Assembly (NCBI RefSeq): GCF_003417535.1
Contig: NZ_QVLS01000013.1
Location: 62,001 to 126,000, forward strand
Direction of reading: 5' to 3'
DNA from: Hydrogenophaga borbori
GTDB lineage: Bacteria; Pseudomonadota; Gammaproteobacteria; Burkholderiales; Burkholderiaceae_C
DNA length: 64,000 nt
Shown: positions 1 through 8,311 of the stretch, in pieces
How positions within the stretch are numbered: position 1 is the first letter of the stretch
How the letters are laid out: every line of letters starts with the position of its first letter
Program-made: the position numbers and the translations under genes
Notes under the pieces: model-generated
What the model was told of the DNA's origin: nothing
Database searches by the model: none
Seen by the model: the letters and a program-made list of their open reading frames with translations, nothing else

Positions 1-75
1 ATCCAGTTCTCCGTCTGGGGCAACGACCGCGTGATCTTCAGCAACGGGCAGTGGGTCTTGTCCTGCAACCAATGA
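1..75 (+). CDS. 3' end of an unidentified protein gene (partial)
   Basis: The first 75 bases read without a stop in frame 1 as a 24-residue C-terminal tail ending in Ser-Cys-Asn-Gln, then TGA. The tail is rich in Trp and polar residues (VWGNDRVIFSNGQWVLSC). The gene converges on the ylqF gene, whose stop lies 21 bp further on. Too little is present to name a family. The reading frame itself is an inference from the clean stop and the spacing to the next gene. Confidence 0.4.
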   Translation: MQFSVWGNDRVIFSNGQWVLSCNQ

Positions 76-96
76 AGCCCCGGCGGCCGCGGCAGT

Positions 97-1038
97 TCAG
101 CGCCGCCGCGGCCCGCGCGGCGGCCGCCGCTCCTGCAGGCGCTCCTGGCGGCGTTGCGCGTCCGCCACCTGTCCCGCGCGCAGCCATTGCAGGTACTGCT
201 CGGGCGTCTCCAGCGTGATGCGCCCCATCAGCGTGGCGCGGAAGTCGCCGATCACCAGCTCGGCGGCCTTCTGCGCGTCCACGCGCCCACCGCTCACCAG
301 CGCGCCGCGCTGGCGGCCGATGGCGTCGAGCAGTTCTTCCGCGGGTGCCTGGGCCAGTGCCTCGGCCGTGAGGCCGAAGCCGTAGCGCGCGAGCAGCAGC
401 GCGGGATAGGCGAGCTTGAGGTTGTCCAGCAGCTCCAGCGCCACCTCCTGGTCGTCGTAGGCGTTGCGGCCCACCGCCCCGCTGGCCGCCAGGTGAAAGC
501 CGCTTTGCGGGACGATGATGCGCGGCCACAGCATGCCCGGCGTGTCGTAGAGGTAGAAGTCGTCGGCCAGCACCAGGCGCTGCTCGGTGCGCGTCACCCC
601 CGCCTCGTCACCGGTCTTGGCCGAGCGTTTGCCGACCAGGGTGTTGATGAGCGTGCTCTTGCCCACGTTGGGGATGCCGCAGATCAGCACCCGCAGCGGC
701 TTGACCATGCCGCCGCGGTTCGGCGCGAGTTCGCGGCAAGCCGCGATCAGGGCGCGCGCGGGCGCCGCCACGCCCGCGTCGAGCGGGATGGCGCGGGTGC
801 CGGGTTGGGCGTTGTAGTGCGCCAGCCAGAGCGCGGTGCGCTCGGGATCGGCCAGGTCCTGCTTGTTGAGCACCTTGAGCGAGGGCCGCTTCTTGGTGAG
901 TTCCCCCAACAGGGGATTGGCGCTGGAGCCCGGCAGGCGCGCGTCCAGCATCTCGATCACCACGTCGATGGACTTCACGCGCTCGGCGATGGCCTGGCGC
1001 GTGAGGTGCATATGACCGGGGAACCACTGGACGCTCAT
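97..1038 (-). CDS. ylqF: YlqF/RbgA-family ribosome biogenesis GTPase
   Basis: This 313-residue protein is a circularly permuted GTPase: the G4 motif NKQD (residues 58-61) comes before the P-loop GIPNVGKST (121-129) and the G3 motif DTPG (165-168). The N-terminus WFPGHM is typical of YlqF/RbgA. In Bacillus, RbgA acts in late assembly of the 50S subunit; a similar cytoplasmic role is inferred here. The C-terminus is a basic Arg-rich tail that could contact rRNA. The start follows a roughly 50-nt leader with an ACAAT-like -10 near 1090 on the minus strand. It is divergent from the SRPBCC gene. Confidence 0.9.
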   Translation of the reverse strand: MSVQWFPGHMHLTRQAIAERVKSIDVVIEMLDARLPGSSANPLLGELTKKRPSLKVLNKQDLADPERTALWLAHYNAQPGTRAIPLDAGVAAPARALIAACRELAPNRGGMVKPLRVLICGIPNVGKSTLINTLVGKRSAKTGDEAGVTRTEQRLVLADDFYLYDTPGMLWPRIIVPQSGFHLAASGAVGRNAYDDQEVALELLDNLKLAYPALLLARYGFGLTAEALAQAPAEELLDAIGRQRGALVSGGRVDAQKAAELVIGDFRATLMGRITLETPEQYLQWLRAGQVADAQRRQERLQERRPPRGPRRR

Positions 1039-1112
1039 GGGAAGACGGGCGGCGAACGGATGCGCCGCGAAGGGGCTGGAAGGTCGCGCATTGTGCCTTG
1101 GTGTAAGCCCGT

Positions 1113-1132
1113 AGGCCGCCCCCGGGCGGCCT
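1113..1132. repeat. 20-bp perfect palindrome upstream of the SRPBCC gene
   Basis: The 9-base arms AGGCCGCCC and GGGCGGCCT are separated by two bases, so the whole element is an exact inverted repeat. It ends 3 bp before a TAGAAT -10 candidate (1136-1141) and would cover the -35 to -13 region. It could be an operator or a hairpin. No regulator is known from the sequence. Confidence 0.5.
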
Positions 1133-1135
1133 GCC

Positions 1136-1141
1136 TAGAAT
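1136..1141 (+). promoter_or_regulatory. -10 element TAGAAT for the SRPBCC gene
   Basis: TAGAAT matches the -10 pattern seen before several genes here (for example glnS). The ATG at 1177 lies 35 nt downstream with a GCGAAAGG ribosome-binding site between. No clear -35 hexamer is visible because that position is taken by the palindrome. Confidence 0.45.
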
Positions 1142-1176
1142 GCCCCGTCCCTCTTCCCACCCAGCGAAAGGCGCCC

Positions 1177-1659
1177 ATGGCCATCACCGTCAAGATCGAC
1201 CTCGGCTACGAATTCGCCGTCAAGGCCAAGGCGGCCGATGTGTTCAAGCTGCTGTCGGACGTGCCCGCCTCGGTGGCCCACTTCCCCAAGGTCGACAAGC
1301 TCACCGACCTCGGCGGCGGCAGCTACCAATGGGAGATGGAGAAGGTCGGCACGGCCCAGGTCAACATCCAGACCGTGTACGCCAGCAAGTACACCAGTCA
1401 GTGGAATGACGCCAAGGGCACGGGCACCGTGAAATGGGTGCCCGTCAAGGGTGTGGGCAACGCCCAGGTGGGCGGGCACTGGAAGATCAGCGACCAGAAG
1501 AAGTCCACCGCGATCGAATTGGCCATCGAGGGCACGGTGGACGTGCCGCTGCCCAGCCTCATGAAGATGGTGGTGGCGCCGGTGGTCGAGGCGGAATTCG
1601 AAAAGCTGGTCGACAAGTACATCGCCAACCTGGTCAAGAAGTTCGGCGGCGAGGCCTGA
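1177..1659 (+). CDS. SRPBCC-family protein (CoxG / polyketide-cyclase-like fold)
   Basis: The 160-residue protein begins MAITVKIDLGYEF and has the alternating pattern of the START/SRPBCC fold: an early 'VFKLLSDVPASVAHFPKV' segment and a C-terminal amphipathic helix (FEKLVDKYIANLVKKF) that closes the hydrophobic pocket. Proteins of this fold bind lipids or other small hydrophobic ligands; no substrate can be read from the sequence. The ATG at 1177 was chosen because it follows GCGAAAGG and starts the conserved part, although the frame stays open far upstream. It is a single-gene unit, convergent with gshA. Confidence 0.8.
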   Translation: MAITVKIDLGYEFAVKAKAADVFKLLSDVPASVAHFPKVDKLTDLGGGSYQWEMEKVGTAQVNIQTVYASKYTSQWNDAKGTGTVKWVPVKGVGNAQVGGHWKISDQKKSTAIELAIEGTVDVPLPSLMKMVVAPVVEAEFEKLVDKYIANLVKKFGGEA

Positions 1660-1678
1660 AGATGATGTGAACGGGCGC

Positions 1679-3247
1679 TCAGGCCGCCAGCGCCTGGCCC
1701 TGCCCCGCCACCGTGCGCGGGCGCCCCAGCCGCTCCGCCGACACGTACTCCTGCCGGTACACCTCGAACGGCAGGGTGTCGGCCGCCTCGATGGCGCGCT
1801 GGTCGTCCAGCGACCGTTGGGCCAGCGCCTCGAAGCGCGACTGCTGCGGCTCGCCCCAGGGCAGGCCCAGCAACTGCCGGTGCGTCAGCGCCGACTGGCC
1901 GCGCACGAAGGCGACGAAGGAGTCGTCGTGGTGCGCCGACATGGCGTGCAGCACGCGCGCCGAGGGCAGCAGGTCGGGTTGGCGCAGCGTGCTGCGCGCA
2001 TGCGCCACGGCCAGCGCGTGCGCGTCGGTGCCGTCCAGCTCGTCCAGTGCGTCGGCGATGGGCTGCAGCTGCTCGACGATCTCCAGGCCCCAGTCGCCGA
2101 GCTTCACGGGCGTGCCGCGGCGCAGCAGTTCCAGGCCGGGCTCGCGGCCGCGCGCGGCCGTCAGGTGCTGGTTCTGCGCCAGCTCGCGGATCTCGCTGGG
2201 CGTGTCCGGGGGGCTGTCGCTCAGCAGGCAGTGCAGCAGGAACACGTCGAGGAAGCGCAAGGTCATCGCATCGATGCCGATGGGCTCGAAGGGGTTGAGG
2301 TCCATCAACCGGACCTCGATGTACTCCACCCCCCGCTCGCGCAGCGCGTGCAGCGGACGCTCGCCCGGGAAGATCACGCGCTTGGGGCGGATGGTGCCGT
2401 AGAACTCGTTCTCGATCTGCAGCAGCGTGGTGGCGAGCTGGTTGTAGTCGCCCCCCGGGTTGCGGATGCCCACCGTCTCGTACGCGGGCCAGGGCCGCGT
2501 GAGCGCGTCGTGCAGCGAGGCCGCATAGCCCTCCAGGCCGTTGTAGCTCACGGCCAGCGTGCCCTGCGCCTCGCTCTGGTAGCCCAGGCGGCCCATGCGC
2601 AGCGAGGTGCCGTGCGGCATGTACAGCGTGCCGCTGGCGCCAAGCTTCTGCAGCTCGTGGGGGCGGCCTTCGACAAAACTCGAACACACCGCCGGCGAAG
2701 CGCCGAACAGCGTGAGCAGCAGGAAGGCGTGGCGGCGGAAGTTGCGGATGAGCGAGAAGTAGCCCTCGTTGTCCACGCCGGGCAGCGACCAGTTGTAGTG
2801 GATGCCCGAGATCGTCTGCATGCGCCGGCCGTAGCGGTGGGCCAGGCCCATGCGGTAGACGCTCTTGGCGCGGCCCACGTTGGACGAACCGTAGCGGCCG
2901 ATGGGAATGGTCTCGTCGGGCGGCAGGCCGCAGGGCATGCTCGACACCCACAGCCGCTCGTCGCCCTGCGCCTGCAGCGCGCGCAGCACGAACTGGTGGA
3001 TTTCCGTGAGCTCGGCCAGGCAGCTGTCCACGCTGGCGTGCACGCCCGTGATGAGCTCGAGCTGCGACTCGCTGTAGTCGGTGGTGATGTGCGGGTGCGT
3101 CAGCGCGCTGCCCAGCGCCGCCGGGTGGGGGGTGAGCGCCAGCTTGCCATCGGGCAAGGAGCGCAGGCTCTCCTTCTCGATGCCGCGGCGCATGCCCCGA
3201 AGTCGCTCGGGCCCCAGGGCGGCCAGCCGGTGTTGCAGTGCGGACAT
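1679..3247 (-). CDS. gshA: Glutamate-cysteine ligase (gamma-glutamylcysteine synthetase)
   Basis: The enzyme catalyses the ATP-dependent joining of glutamate and cysteine, the first and limiting step of glutathione synthesis in the cytoplasm. The 522-residue length fits the E. coli-type GshA (518 residues). Visible family motifs are RRGIEKESLR near the N-terminus, TTDYSESQLELITG, SGIHYNWSLPG and EVRLMDLNPFEP. The start MSALQHRLAALG (3247) is preferred over an in-frame ATG at 3376 because conservation begins here. It lies downstream of dusC on the same strand with a 34-bp gap, so the two may be co-transcribed. Confidence 0.95.
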   Translation of the reverse strand: MSALQHRLAALGPERLRGMRRGIEKESLRSLPDGKLALTPHPAALGSALTHPHITTDYSESQLELITGVHASVDSCLAELTEIHQFVLRALQAQGDERLWVSSMPCGLPPDETIPIGRYGSSNVGRAKSVYRMGLAHRYGRRMQTISGIHYNWSLPGVDNEGYFSLIRNFRRHAFLLLTLFGASPAVCSSFVEGRPHELQKLGASGTLYMPHGTSLRMGRLGYQSEAQGTLAVSYNGLEGYAASLHDALTRPWPAYETVGIRNPGGDYNQLATTLLQIENEFYGTIRPKRVIFPGERPLHALRERGVEYIEVRLMDLNPFEPIGIDAMTLRFLDVFLLHCLLSDSPPDTPSEIRELAQNQHLTAARGREPGLELLRRGTPVKLGDWGLEIVEQLQPIADALDELDGTDAHALAVAHARSTLRQPDLLPSARVLHAMSAHHDDSFVAFVRGQSALTHRQLLGLPWGEPQQSRFEALAQRSLDDQRAIEAADTLPFEVYRQEYVSAERLGRPRTVAGQGQALAA

Positions 3248-3281
3248 AAAGCAGAGACTCTTGCGAAGCGGGGGCCGGAAG

Positions 3282-4268
3282 TTAACACGGCTGCGCGGAT
3301 TCTGCCGAGGCCGCTTCCCGGCATCCCCAGGCGGCCTGGGCCCGTGCGATCCAGGCCTCGATCGCCTCCGGGTCATGGTGTAGGCGCAGCTCGTCGAAGG
3401 CGGCCTGCGCCTCGGGGTGGCGCTGGCGCAGGTAGTTGAGCCACTGCTTGAGCCGCCCCGCGCGGTGGCGCCGCTCCACGCGCGCGCTCACGCGGGCCCA
3501 GAACAGCGGCAGCAGCGGCACCACGCGAGACCAGGGCACCCCGCCCTCGCCGCGGATGGCCGAGGCCAGCCCCGGGTCGGTGATCTGACCGCGGCCAATC
3601 ATGAGGTGCTCGCAGCCCGTCACGGCCGCGCAGCGCCGCGCGTCCTCCACGCACCAGATCTCGCCGTTGGCGATCAGCACCGGCCGCCGCGCGGGCAGCG
3701 CCTGCGCCACCTGCGCGATGCGCTCCCAGTGCGCGGGCGGCTTGTAGCCCTGGGCCTTGGTGCGCGCGTGGATCACGAGCTCGCTCGCGCCCGCGTCGGT
3801 GATGGCCAGCGCGTTGTCCTCGGCGCGCGCATCGTCCAGGTAACCCAGGCGCATCTTGGCCGACACGGGAATGTGCGCCGGCACCGCGCGCCGCACCGCC
3901 GCCACGATGCGGCCCACCAGCTCGGGCTCGTCGAGCAGCACGGCGCCGCCCCGGCTGTTGTTCACCGTCTTGGCCGGGCAGCCGAAGTTCAGGTCGATGC
4001 CGGGCGGCTGCAGCGTGGCCAGGCGCGCGGCGTTCTCGGCCATGAGGGTGGGGTCGGAGCCCAGCAGCTGCGGGCGCACGGGCACGCCGGCCACGGTGCG
4101 CCCGCCGTTGAGCAGCTCGGGCACCACGCGGATGAAGGCGCGCTCGGGCAGCAGGGTGTTGGTGATCCGGATGAACTCGCTGGTGCAGCGGTCCACGCCG
4201 CCCAGGCGCGTGAGCACGTCGCGCAGGGTGGCGTCGAGCAGGCCTTCCATGGGAGCGAGCAGCAGCAT
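3282..4268 (-). CDS. dusC: tRNA-dihydrouridine synthase, DusC type
   Basis: This FMN enzyme reduces uridine to dihydrouridine in tRNA (position 16 for DusC). The 328-residue protein starts MLLLAPMEGL, the FMN-binding start of the Dus barrel, and has the catalytic cysteine in NFGCPAKTVNNSRGGA (Cys97), the KMRLGY segment and HARTKAQGY. DusC rather than DusA/B is suggested by the GVDRCTSEFIRIT region and the length. The -10-like GACAAT (minus strand, 4276-4281) ends 7 nt before the ATG, so the message may be leaderless. It is divergent from rluA across 58 bp. Confidence 0.9.
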   Translation of the reverse strand: MLLLAPMEGLLDATLRDVLTRLGGVDRCTSEFIRITNTLLPERAFIRVVPELLNGGRTVAGVPVRPQLLGSDPTLMAENAARLATLQPPGIDLNFGCPAKTVNNSRGGAVLLDEPELVGRIVAAVRRAVPAHIPVSAKMRLGYLDDARAEDNALAITDAGASELVIHARTKAQGYKPPAHWERIAQVAQALPARRPVLIANGEIWCVEDARRCAAVTGCEHLMIGRGQITDPGLASAIRGEGGVPWSRVVPLLPLFWARVSARVERRHRAGRLKQWLNYLRQRHPEAQAAFDELRLHHDPEAIEAWIARAQAAWGCREAASAESAQPC

Positions 4269-4275
4269 GGGGCGT

Positions 4276-4318
4276 ATTGTCCTGTGCCGCGCCGCCGCCC
4301 CCGGCCGGCGGGGACAAT
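4276..4318. promoter_or_regulatory. Divergent -10 elements of dusC and rluA
   Basis: Two copies of GACAAT face outwards: 4276-4281 on the minus strand (dusC) and 4313-4318 on the plus strand (rluA). Each ends 7-8 nt before its ATG, where +1 would coincide with the start codon. No Shine-Dalgarno sequence fits in the remaining space. The -35 regions must lie in the shared 58-bp gap. Confidence 0.5.
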
Positions 4319-4326
4319 CGCGCCCC

Positions 4327-4992
4327 ATGGACGTTGTCGACGATTTGCGCGTGGTGCACGAGGACGAGGCCCTGCTCGTGCTCGACAAGCCCTCGGGCCT
4401 GCTGGCGGTGCCGGGCCGCGGCCCGGACAAGCAGGACTGCCTGAGCGCGCGTGCCCAGGCGCGCTGGAGCGACGCCCTGGTCGTGCACCGCCTGGACATG
4501 GCCACCTCCGGCCTGGTGGTGATGGCGCGCGGCCTGGCCATGCAGCGCGCGCTGTCCCTGGCCTTCGAGAAGCGCCGTGTGCACAAGCGCTACACCGCCG
4601 TGGTGGCCGGGCGGCTCGACAACCCCGACCCCGGCAATGGCTGGCAGACCATCGACCTGCCGCTCATGATCGACTGGCTCAACCGGCCGCGCAGCATCGT
4701 GCACCATGGCATGGGCAAGCCCAGCCTGACGCGCTGGCGACTGGCCGGCGATGACCCAGGCCCGCGCACGGGCTTGGTCACGCGTTTAGAACTGGAGCCC
4801 GTGACCGGCCGAACCCACCAGCTGCGCGTGCACCTGCAGGCCATCGGCCACCCCATCGCGGGCGACCCGCTCTACGCGGACGGGGCACAACGCGCCCTGT
4901 CCAAGCGCTTGCTGCTGCACGCGGGCTGGCTCGCCCTGCCGCACCCGCTCAGCGGCGACACGCTCGAACTGCACAGCCCCTGCCCCTTCTGA
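4327..4992 (+). CDS. rluA: RluA-family RNA pseudouridine synthase
   Basis: The protein isomerises uridine to pseudouridine in RNA; RluA proper acts on 23S rRNA U746 and tRNA U32. The 221-residue length matches RluA (219 in E. coli), and there is no N-terminal S4 domain. The catalytic motif HRLDMATSG places the nucleophilic Asp at residue 57; the later GRTHQLRVHLQAIGHPIAGDPLY is the conserved C-terminal core. The ATG at 4327 is set by its conserved N-terminus and its distance from the -10 box. The SDR gene follows after 26 bp. Confidence 0.9.
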   Translation: MDVVDDLRVVHEDEALLVLDKPSGLLAVPGRGPDKQDCLSARAQARWSDALVVHRLDMATSGLVVMARGLAMQRALSLAFEKRRVHKRYTAVVAGRLDNPDPGNGWQTIDLPLMIDWLNRPRSIVHHGMGKPSLTRWRLAGDDPGPRTGLVTRLELEPVTGRTHQLRVHLQAIGHPIAGDPLYADGAQRALSKRLLLHAGWLALPHPLSGDTLELHSPCPF

Positions 4993-5018
4993 ACCCCGAA
5001 CCGAACGAGACAAGCCAC

Positions 5019-5795
5019 ATGACGACATCCCATCTCACCATCCTCACTGGCGCCTCGCGCGGCATGGGCCAGGCCATGGCCCGCCAGCTGCTCGCACGCG
5101 ACCGCGTGCTGCTGTGCCTGTCGCGCCAGATCAGCGACGGGCTGCAGGCCGAGGCCGAGCGACTCGGCGCGCCGCTGACCCAGTGGTCGCAGGACCTGGC
5201 CGACACCGCCGGCGCGCGCGAACGCCTGGCGAACTGGCTCGCCGGCCTCGACCCCAAGACCCTCGCCAGTGCCACGCTCATCAACAACGCGGGCGTGATA
5301 CCGGCCATCGCGCCACTGGGCGACTGCCCGCCCGAAGGACTCAGCAACGCCCTGCGCGTGGGCCTGGAGGCCCCCATGCAGCTCACGGCCGCCTTCCTCG
5401 CCGCCACGCGCGCCTGGGCGCGGGCGGGCTGGGGCGGGCCGCGCAAGGTGCTCAACATCTCCTCCGGCCTGGGCCGCAACGCCATGGCCTCGCAAGCGCC
5501 CTACTGCGCCGCCAAGGCCGGGCTCGACCACTTCACGCGCTGCTGCGCGCTGGAAGAAGCGCCGCAGCCGAACGGCGCCAAGCTGGTGTCGCTGGCACCG
5601 GGCGTGATCGACACCGACATGCAGGTCCAACTGCGCAGCGGCGACGCCAGCGCCTTCCCTGACCACCAGCGCTTCGTCGACCTGCGCGAGAAGGGCATGC
5701 TCAGCACGCCCGAGGACGCGGCCCGCCGCGTGCTGGCCTGGCTGGGCCGCGCCGATTTCGGCCAGAACCCGGTGGCCGACGTGCGCGACGCCTGA
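5019..5795 (+). CDS. Short-chain dehydrogenase/reductase (sepiapterin-reductase-like)
   Basis: A 258-residue classical SDR. The NAD(P)-binding motif TGASRGMGQAMA is at residues 9-20, the NNAGV motif is near residue 90, and the catalytic Tyr and Lys are in YCAAK. The pattern of motifs and the C-terminal PGVIDTDMQ segment resemble sepiapterin reductase/YueD proteins, but the substrate cannot be assigned. It follows rluA by 26 bp and may share its transcript. A pair of GC-rich stem-loops, one spanning the stop codon, separates it from bktB. Confidence 0.8.
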   Translation: MTTSHLTILTGASRGMGQAMARQLLARDRVLLCLSRQISDGLQAEAERLGAPLTQWSQDLADTAGARERLANWLAGLDPKTLASATLINNAGVIPAIAPLGDCPPEGLSNALRVGLEAPMQLTAAFLAATRAWARAGWGGPRKVLNISSGLGRNAMASQAPYCAAKAGLDHFTRCCALEEAPQPNGAKLVSLAPGVIDTDMQVQLRSGDASAFPDHQRFVDLREKGMLSTPEDAARRVLAWLGRADFGQNPVADVRDA

Positions 5796-5816
5796 GCGTC
5801 GCCCGCACGCCCGACA

Positions 5817-5836
5817 GGCGTCGCCTGCGCGACGCC
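5817..5836 (+). terminator. Stem-loop between the SDR gene and bktB
   Basis: GGCGTCGC and GCGACGCC form an 8-bp perfect stem with a CTGC loop. A second imperfect stem (near 5781-5808) covers the SDR stop codon. There is no U-tract, so this is at best a processing or weak termination site. Confidence 0.35.
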
Positions 5837-5902
5837 GGCCCTGTTGCCCCTGCGCGCTACCATGACCGGCTTCCCCTTCCCCTTTCGATCCCTGGAGTTC
5901 AC

Positions 5903-7087
5903 ATGAGTCGAGACGTCTACGTCGTCAGCGCGGTGCGCACCGCCATCGGTACCTTCGGCGGCAGCCTGAAAGACACGCCGCCCACCGCGCTCGGCGCGCT
6001 GGTGGTGCGCGAATCGCTCGCGCGCGCCCAGGTCAGCGGCGAGGACGTCGGCCACGTGGTGTTCGGCCACGTGGTGAACACCGAGCCGCGCGACATGTAC
6101 CTCTCGCGCGTGGCCGCGCTGGACGGCGGCTGCGCCCAGGGCACGCCGGCCTTCAACGTCAACCGCCTGTGCGGCTCTGGCCTGCAGGCCATCGTCTCGG
6201 CCGCGCAGGGCATCCTGCTCGGCGACGCCGACATCGCCATCGGCGCCGGCGCCGAGAACATGAGCCGAGCGCCCTACGCCAGCCTGAACACGCGCTTCGG
6301 CGCGCGCATGGGCGACGCCACGCTGGTCGACATGATGGTCGGCGCCCTGCACGACCCCTTCCACAAGATCCACATGGGCGTGACGGCCGAGAACATCGCC
6401 GCCAAGTGGGGCATCGGCCGCGAGGAGCAGGACCAGCTGGCCGCCGAAAGCCACCGCCGCGCGCAGCACGCGGTGGAGGCGGGCTACTTCAAGGACCAGA
6501 TCGTTCCCGTGATGCTCAAGGGCCGCAAGGGCGAGGTCGCCTTCGACACCGACGAGCACTTCCGCCCCAACGCCACGGTGGAGGACATGGCCAAGCTCAA
6601 GCCGGTGTTCCTGAAGGACAACGGCACGGTCACCGCGGGCAACGCCTCCGGCATCAACGACGCCGCCGCCGCCGTGGTGCTGATGAGCGGCGAGCAGGTG
6701 AAGGCGCGCGGCCTCAAGCCCCTCGCCCGCCTGGTGGGCTACGCGCACGCGGGCGTGGACCCCAAGTACATGGGCATCGGTCCGGTGCCGGCCACGCAGG
6801 CCGTGCTGAAGAAAACCGGGTTGAGCGTCCAGGACATCGACGTGATCGAGGCCAACGAAGCCTTCGCGGCCCAGGCCTGCGCGGTGATCCGCGACCTGGG
6901 CCTGGACCCGGCCAAGGTCAACCCCAACGGCTCGGGGATCTCGCTGGGCCACCCCATCGGCGCCACCGGCGCGCTCATCACGGTGAAGGCCCTGCACGAG
7001 TTGCAGCGCCGCCAGGGCCGCTTCGCGCTGGTGACCATGTGCATCGGCGGCGGGCAGGGCATCGCCGCCGTCTTCGAACGCGCCTGA
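5903..7087 (+). CDS. bktB: Beta-ketothiolase (acetyl-CoA C-acyltransferase), BktB-like
   Basis: This 394-residue thiolase condenses acetyl-CoA with acyl-CoA, or cleaves 3-ketoacyl-CoA. Active-site residues are all present: Cys90 in NRLCGSGLQA, His350 in GHPIGATGA and Cys380 in CIGGGQG. The N-terminus (VRTAIGTFGGSLKD) and the segment TEPRDMYLSRVAA closely resemble BktB of Cupriavidus, which has broader chain-length use than PhaA and supplies monomers for polyhydroxyalkanoate. A strong GGAG-type ribosome-binding site precedes the ATG. The serine hydrolase gene follows after 8 bp, so the two are probably one operon. Confidence 0.9.
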   Translation: MSRDVYVVSAVRTAIGTFGGSLKDTPPTALGALVVRESLARAQVSGEDVGHVVFGHVVNTEPRDMYLSRVAALDGGCAQGTPAFNVNRLCGSGLQAIVSAAQGILLGDADIAIGAGAENMSRAPYASLNTRFGARMGDATLVDMMVGALHDPFHKIHMGVTAENIAAKWGIGREEQDQLAAESHRRAQHAVEAGYFKDQIVPVMLKGRKGEVAFDTDEHFRPNATVEDMAKLKPVFLKDNGTVTAGNASGINDAAAAVVLMSGEQVKARGLKPLARLVGYAHAGVDPKYMGIGPVPATQAVLKKTGLSVQDIDVIEANEAFAAQACAVIRDLGLDPAKVNPNGSGISLGHPIGATGALITVKALHELQRRQGRFALVTMCIGGGQGIAAVFERA

Positions 7088-7095
7088 GGCCGCGC

Positions 7096-8283
7096 ATGCA
7101 CGGACTGCCGACCGCCGCGCCGGCGGACCTGGGGCTGTGCCCCGAACGCACGCAGGGCATCGTGCAGGCGCTGCAGCGCGACGTGGACCGCGGCCGCCTG
7201 CCCGGCGCCGCGGTGCTGCTGGCGCGGCACGGCCGCGTGGTGCTGGACGCGGCCGTCGGCCGACTGGACCCGGCGCGCAACACGCCCATGGGCACGGATG
7301 CGGTCTTCCGCATCTACTCCATGACCAAGCCCATCGTCTCGGTGGCGGCCATGCGGCTCGTCGAGCAGGGCCGGCTCTTGCTGAGCGACCCGGTGGGCCG
7401 CTACATCCCCGGCTTCCTGCGGCAGCAGGTGGCCGTGCCCGGCCCGCACGGCGTGGCGCTGGTGCCCGCCGCGCAGCCCGCCACCGTGCAGGACCTGCTG
7501 CGCCACACCGCCGGTCTCACCTACGAATTCACCGGCAATGGCCACGTGAACGCGCTGTACGCCCAGGCCGGCCTGGGCCGCCGCGACCAGACCAACGCCG
7601 AGCTCTGCGAGCGCCTGGCCGCCCTGCCGCTGGCGCACCAGCCCGCCAGCGCCTGGGCCTACAGCCGCGCCACCGACGTGCTGGGCCGGGTGATCGAGGT
7701 GATCACCGGGCAGGCGCTGGGCGAGCACCTGCGCGAGACCATCCTGCAACCGCTGGGCATGCGCGACACGGGCTTTCACGTGCCACCCGAACACCACCAC
7801 CGCATCGCCGAGGCTTTCGGGCACGACCCCGACGGCGGCGTGCAGATGCCCATGCACGACCCGCGCGAAGTGCCCCGGCTGGAGATGGGCGGCGGCGGCC
7901 TGATGTCCACCGCGCACGACTACGCGCGCTTCCTGCAATGCCTGCTCAACGGCGGCGCGCTGGACGGCCATCGCCTGCTGTCGCCGCACACCCTGGCCTT
8001 CATGACGGCCGACCACCTGGGCACCCGCGTGGCCCACGCCGACAACCCGCTGCTGCCGCCCGGCCACGGCTTCGGCCTGGGCTTCGCGGTGCGCACCGCC
8101 CTGGGCGAGGCCAGCGTGCCCGGTTCGGTGGGCACCTACCACTGGAGCGGCATCGGCGGCACGCACTTCTTCGTCGACCCGGCGCTGGGGCTGTTCGCGG
8201 TCTTCATGGCGCAGGCGCCGAACCAGCGCATCCACTACCGGGGGGTGATGCGGGGGCTGGTGTACGCGGCGGTGCTGGACTGA
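7096..8283 (+). CDS. Serine hydrolase, class C beta-lactamase / esterase family
   Basis: A 395-residue protein of the beta-lactamase-related family. The SxxK motif is Ser75-Met-Thr-Lys78 (YSMTKP), and Tyr189 in AYSRATD fits the second catalytic motif, with Arg instead of the Asn of true class C enzymes. No signal peptide is visible, so a cytoplasmic esterase is likelier than a beta-lactamase. The ATG at 7096, 8 bp after the bktB stop, is chosen because the family's conserved region begins soon after; the frame is open far upstream only as an overlap with bktB. Substrate unknown; esters of hydroxyacids would suit the neighbouring thiolase but this is speculation. Confidence 0.8.
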   Translation: MHGLPTAAPADLGLCPERTQGIVQALQRDVDRGRLPGAAVLLARHGRVVLDAAVGRLDPARNTPMGTDAVFRIYSMTKPIVSVAAMRLVEQGRLLLSDPVGRYIPGFLRQQVAVPGPHGVALVPAAQPATVQDLLRHTAGLTYEFTGNGHVNALYAQAGLGRRDQTNAELCERLAALPLAHQPASAWAYSRATDVLGRVIEVITGQALGEHLRETILQPLGMRDTGFHVPPEHHHRIAEAFGHDPDGGVQMPMHDPREVPRLEMGGGGLMSTAHDYARFLQCLLNGGALDGHRLLSPHTLAFMTADHLGTRVAHADNPLLPPGHGFGLGFAVRTALGEASVPGSVGTYHWSGIGGTHFFVDPALGLFAVFMAQAPNQRIHYRGVMRGLVYAAVLD

Positions 8284-8311
8284 GCGGCCGAGCCCGGCCG
8301 CGCCCCTGGCG

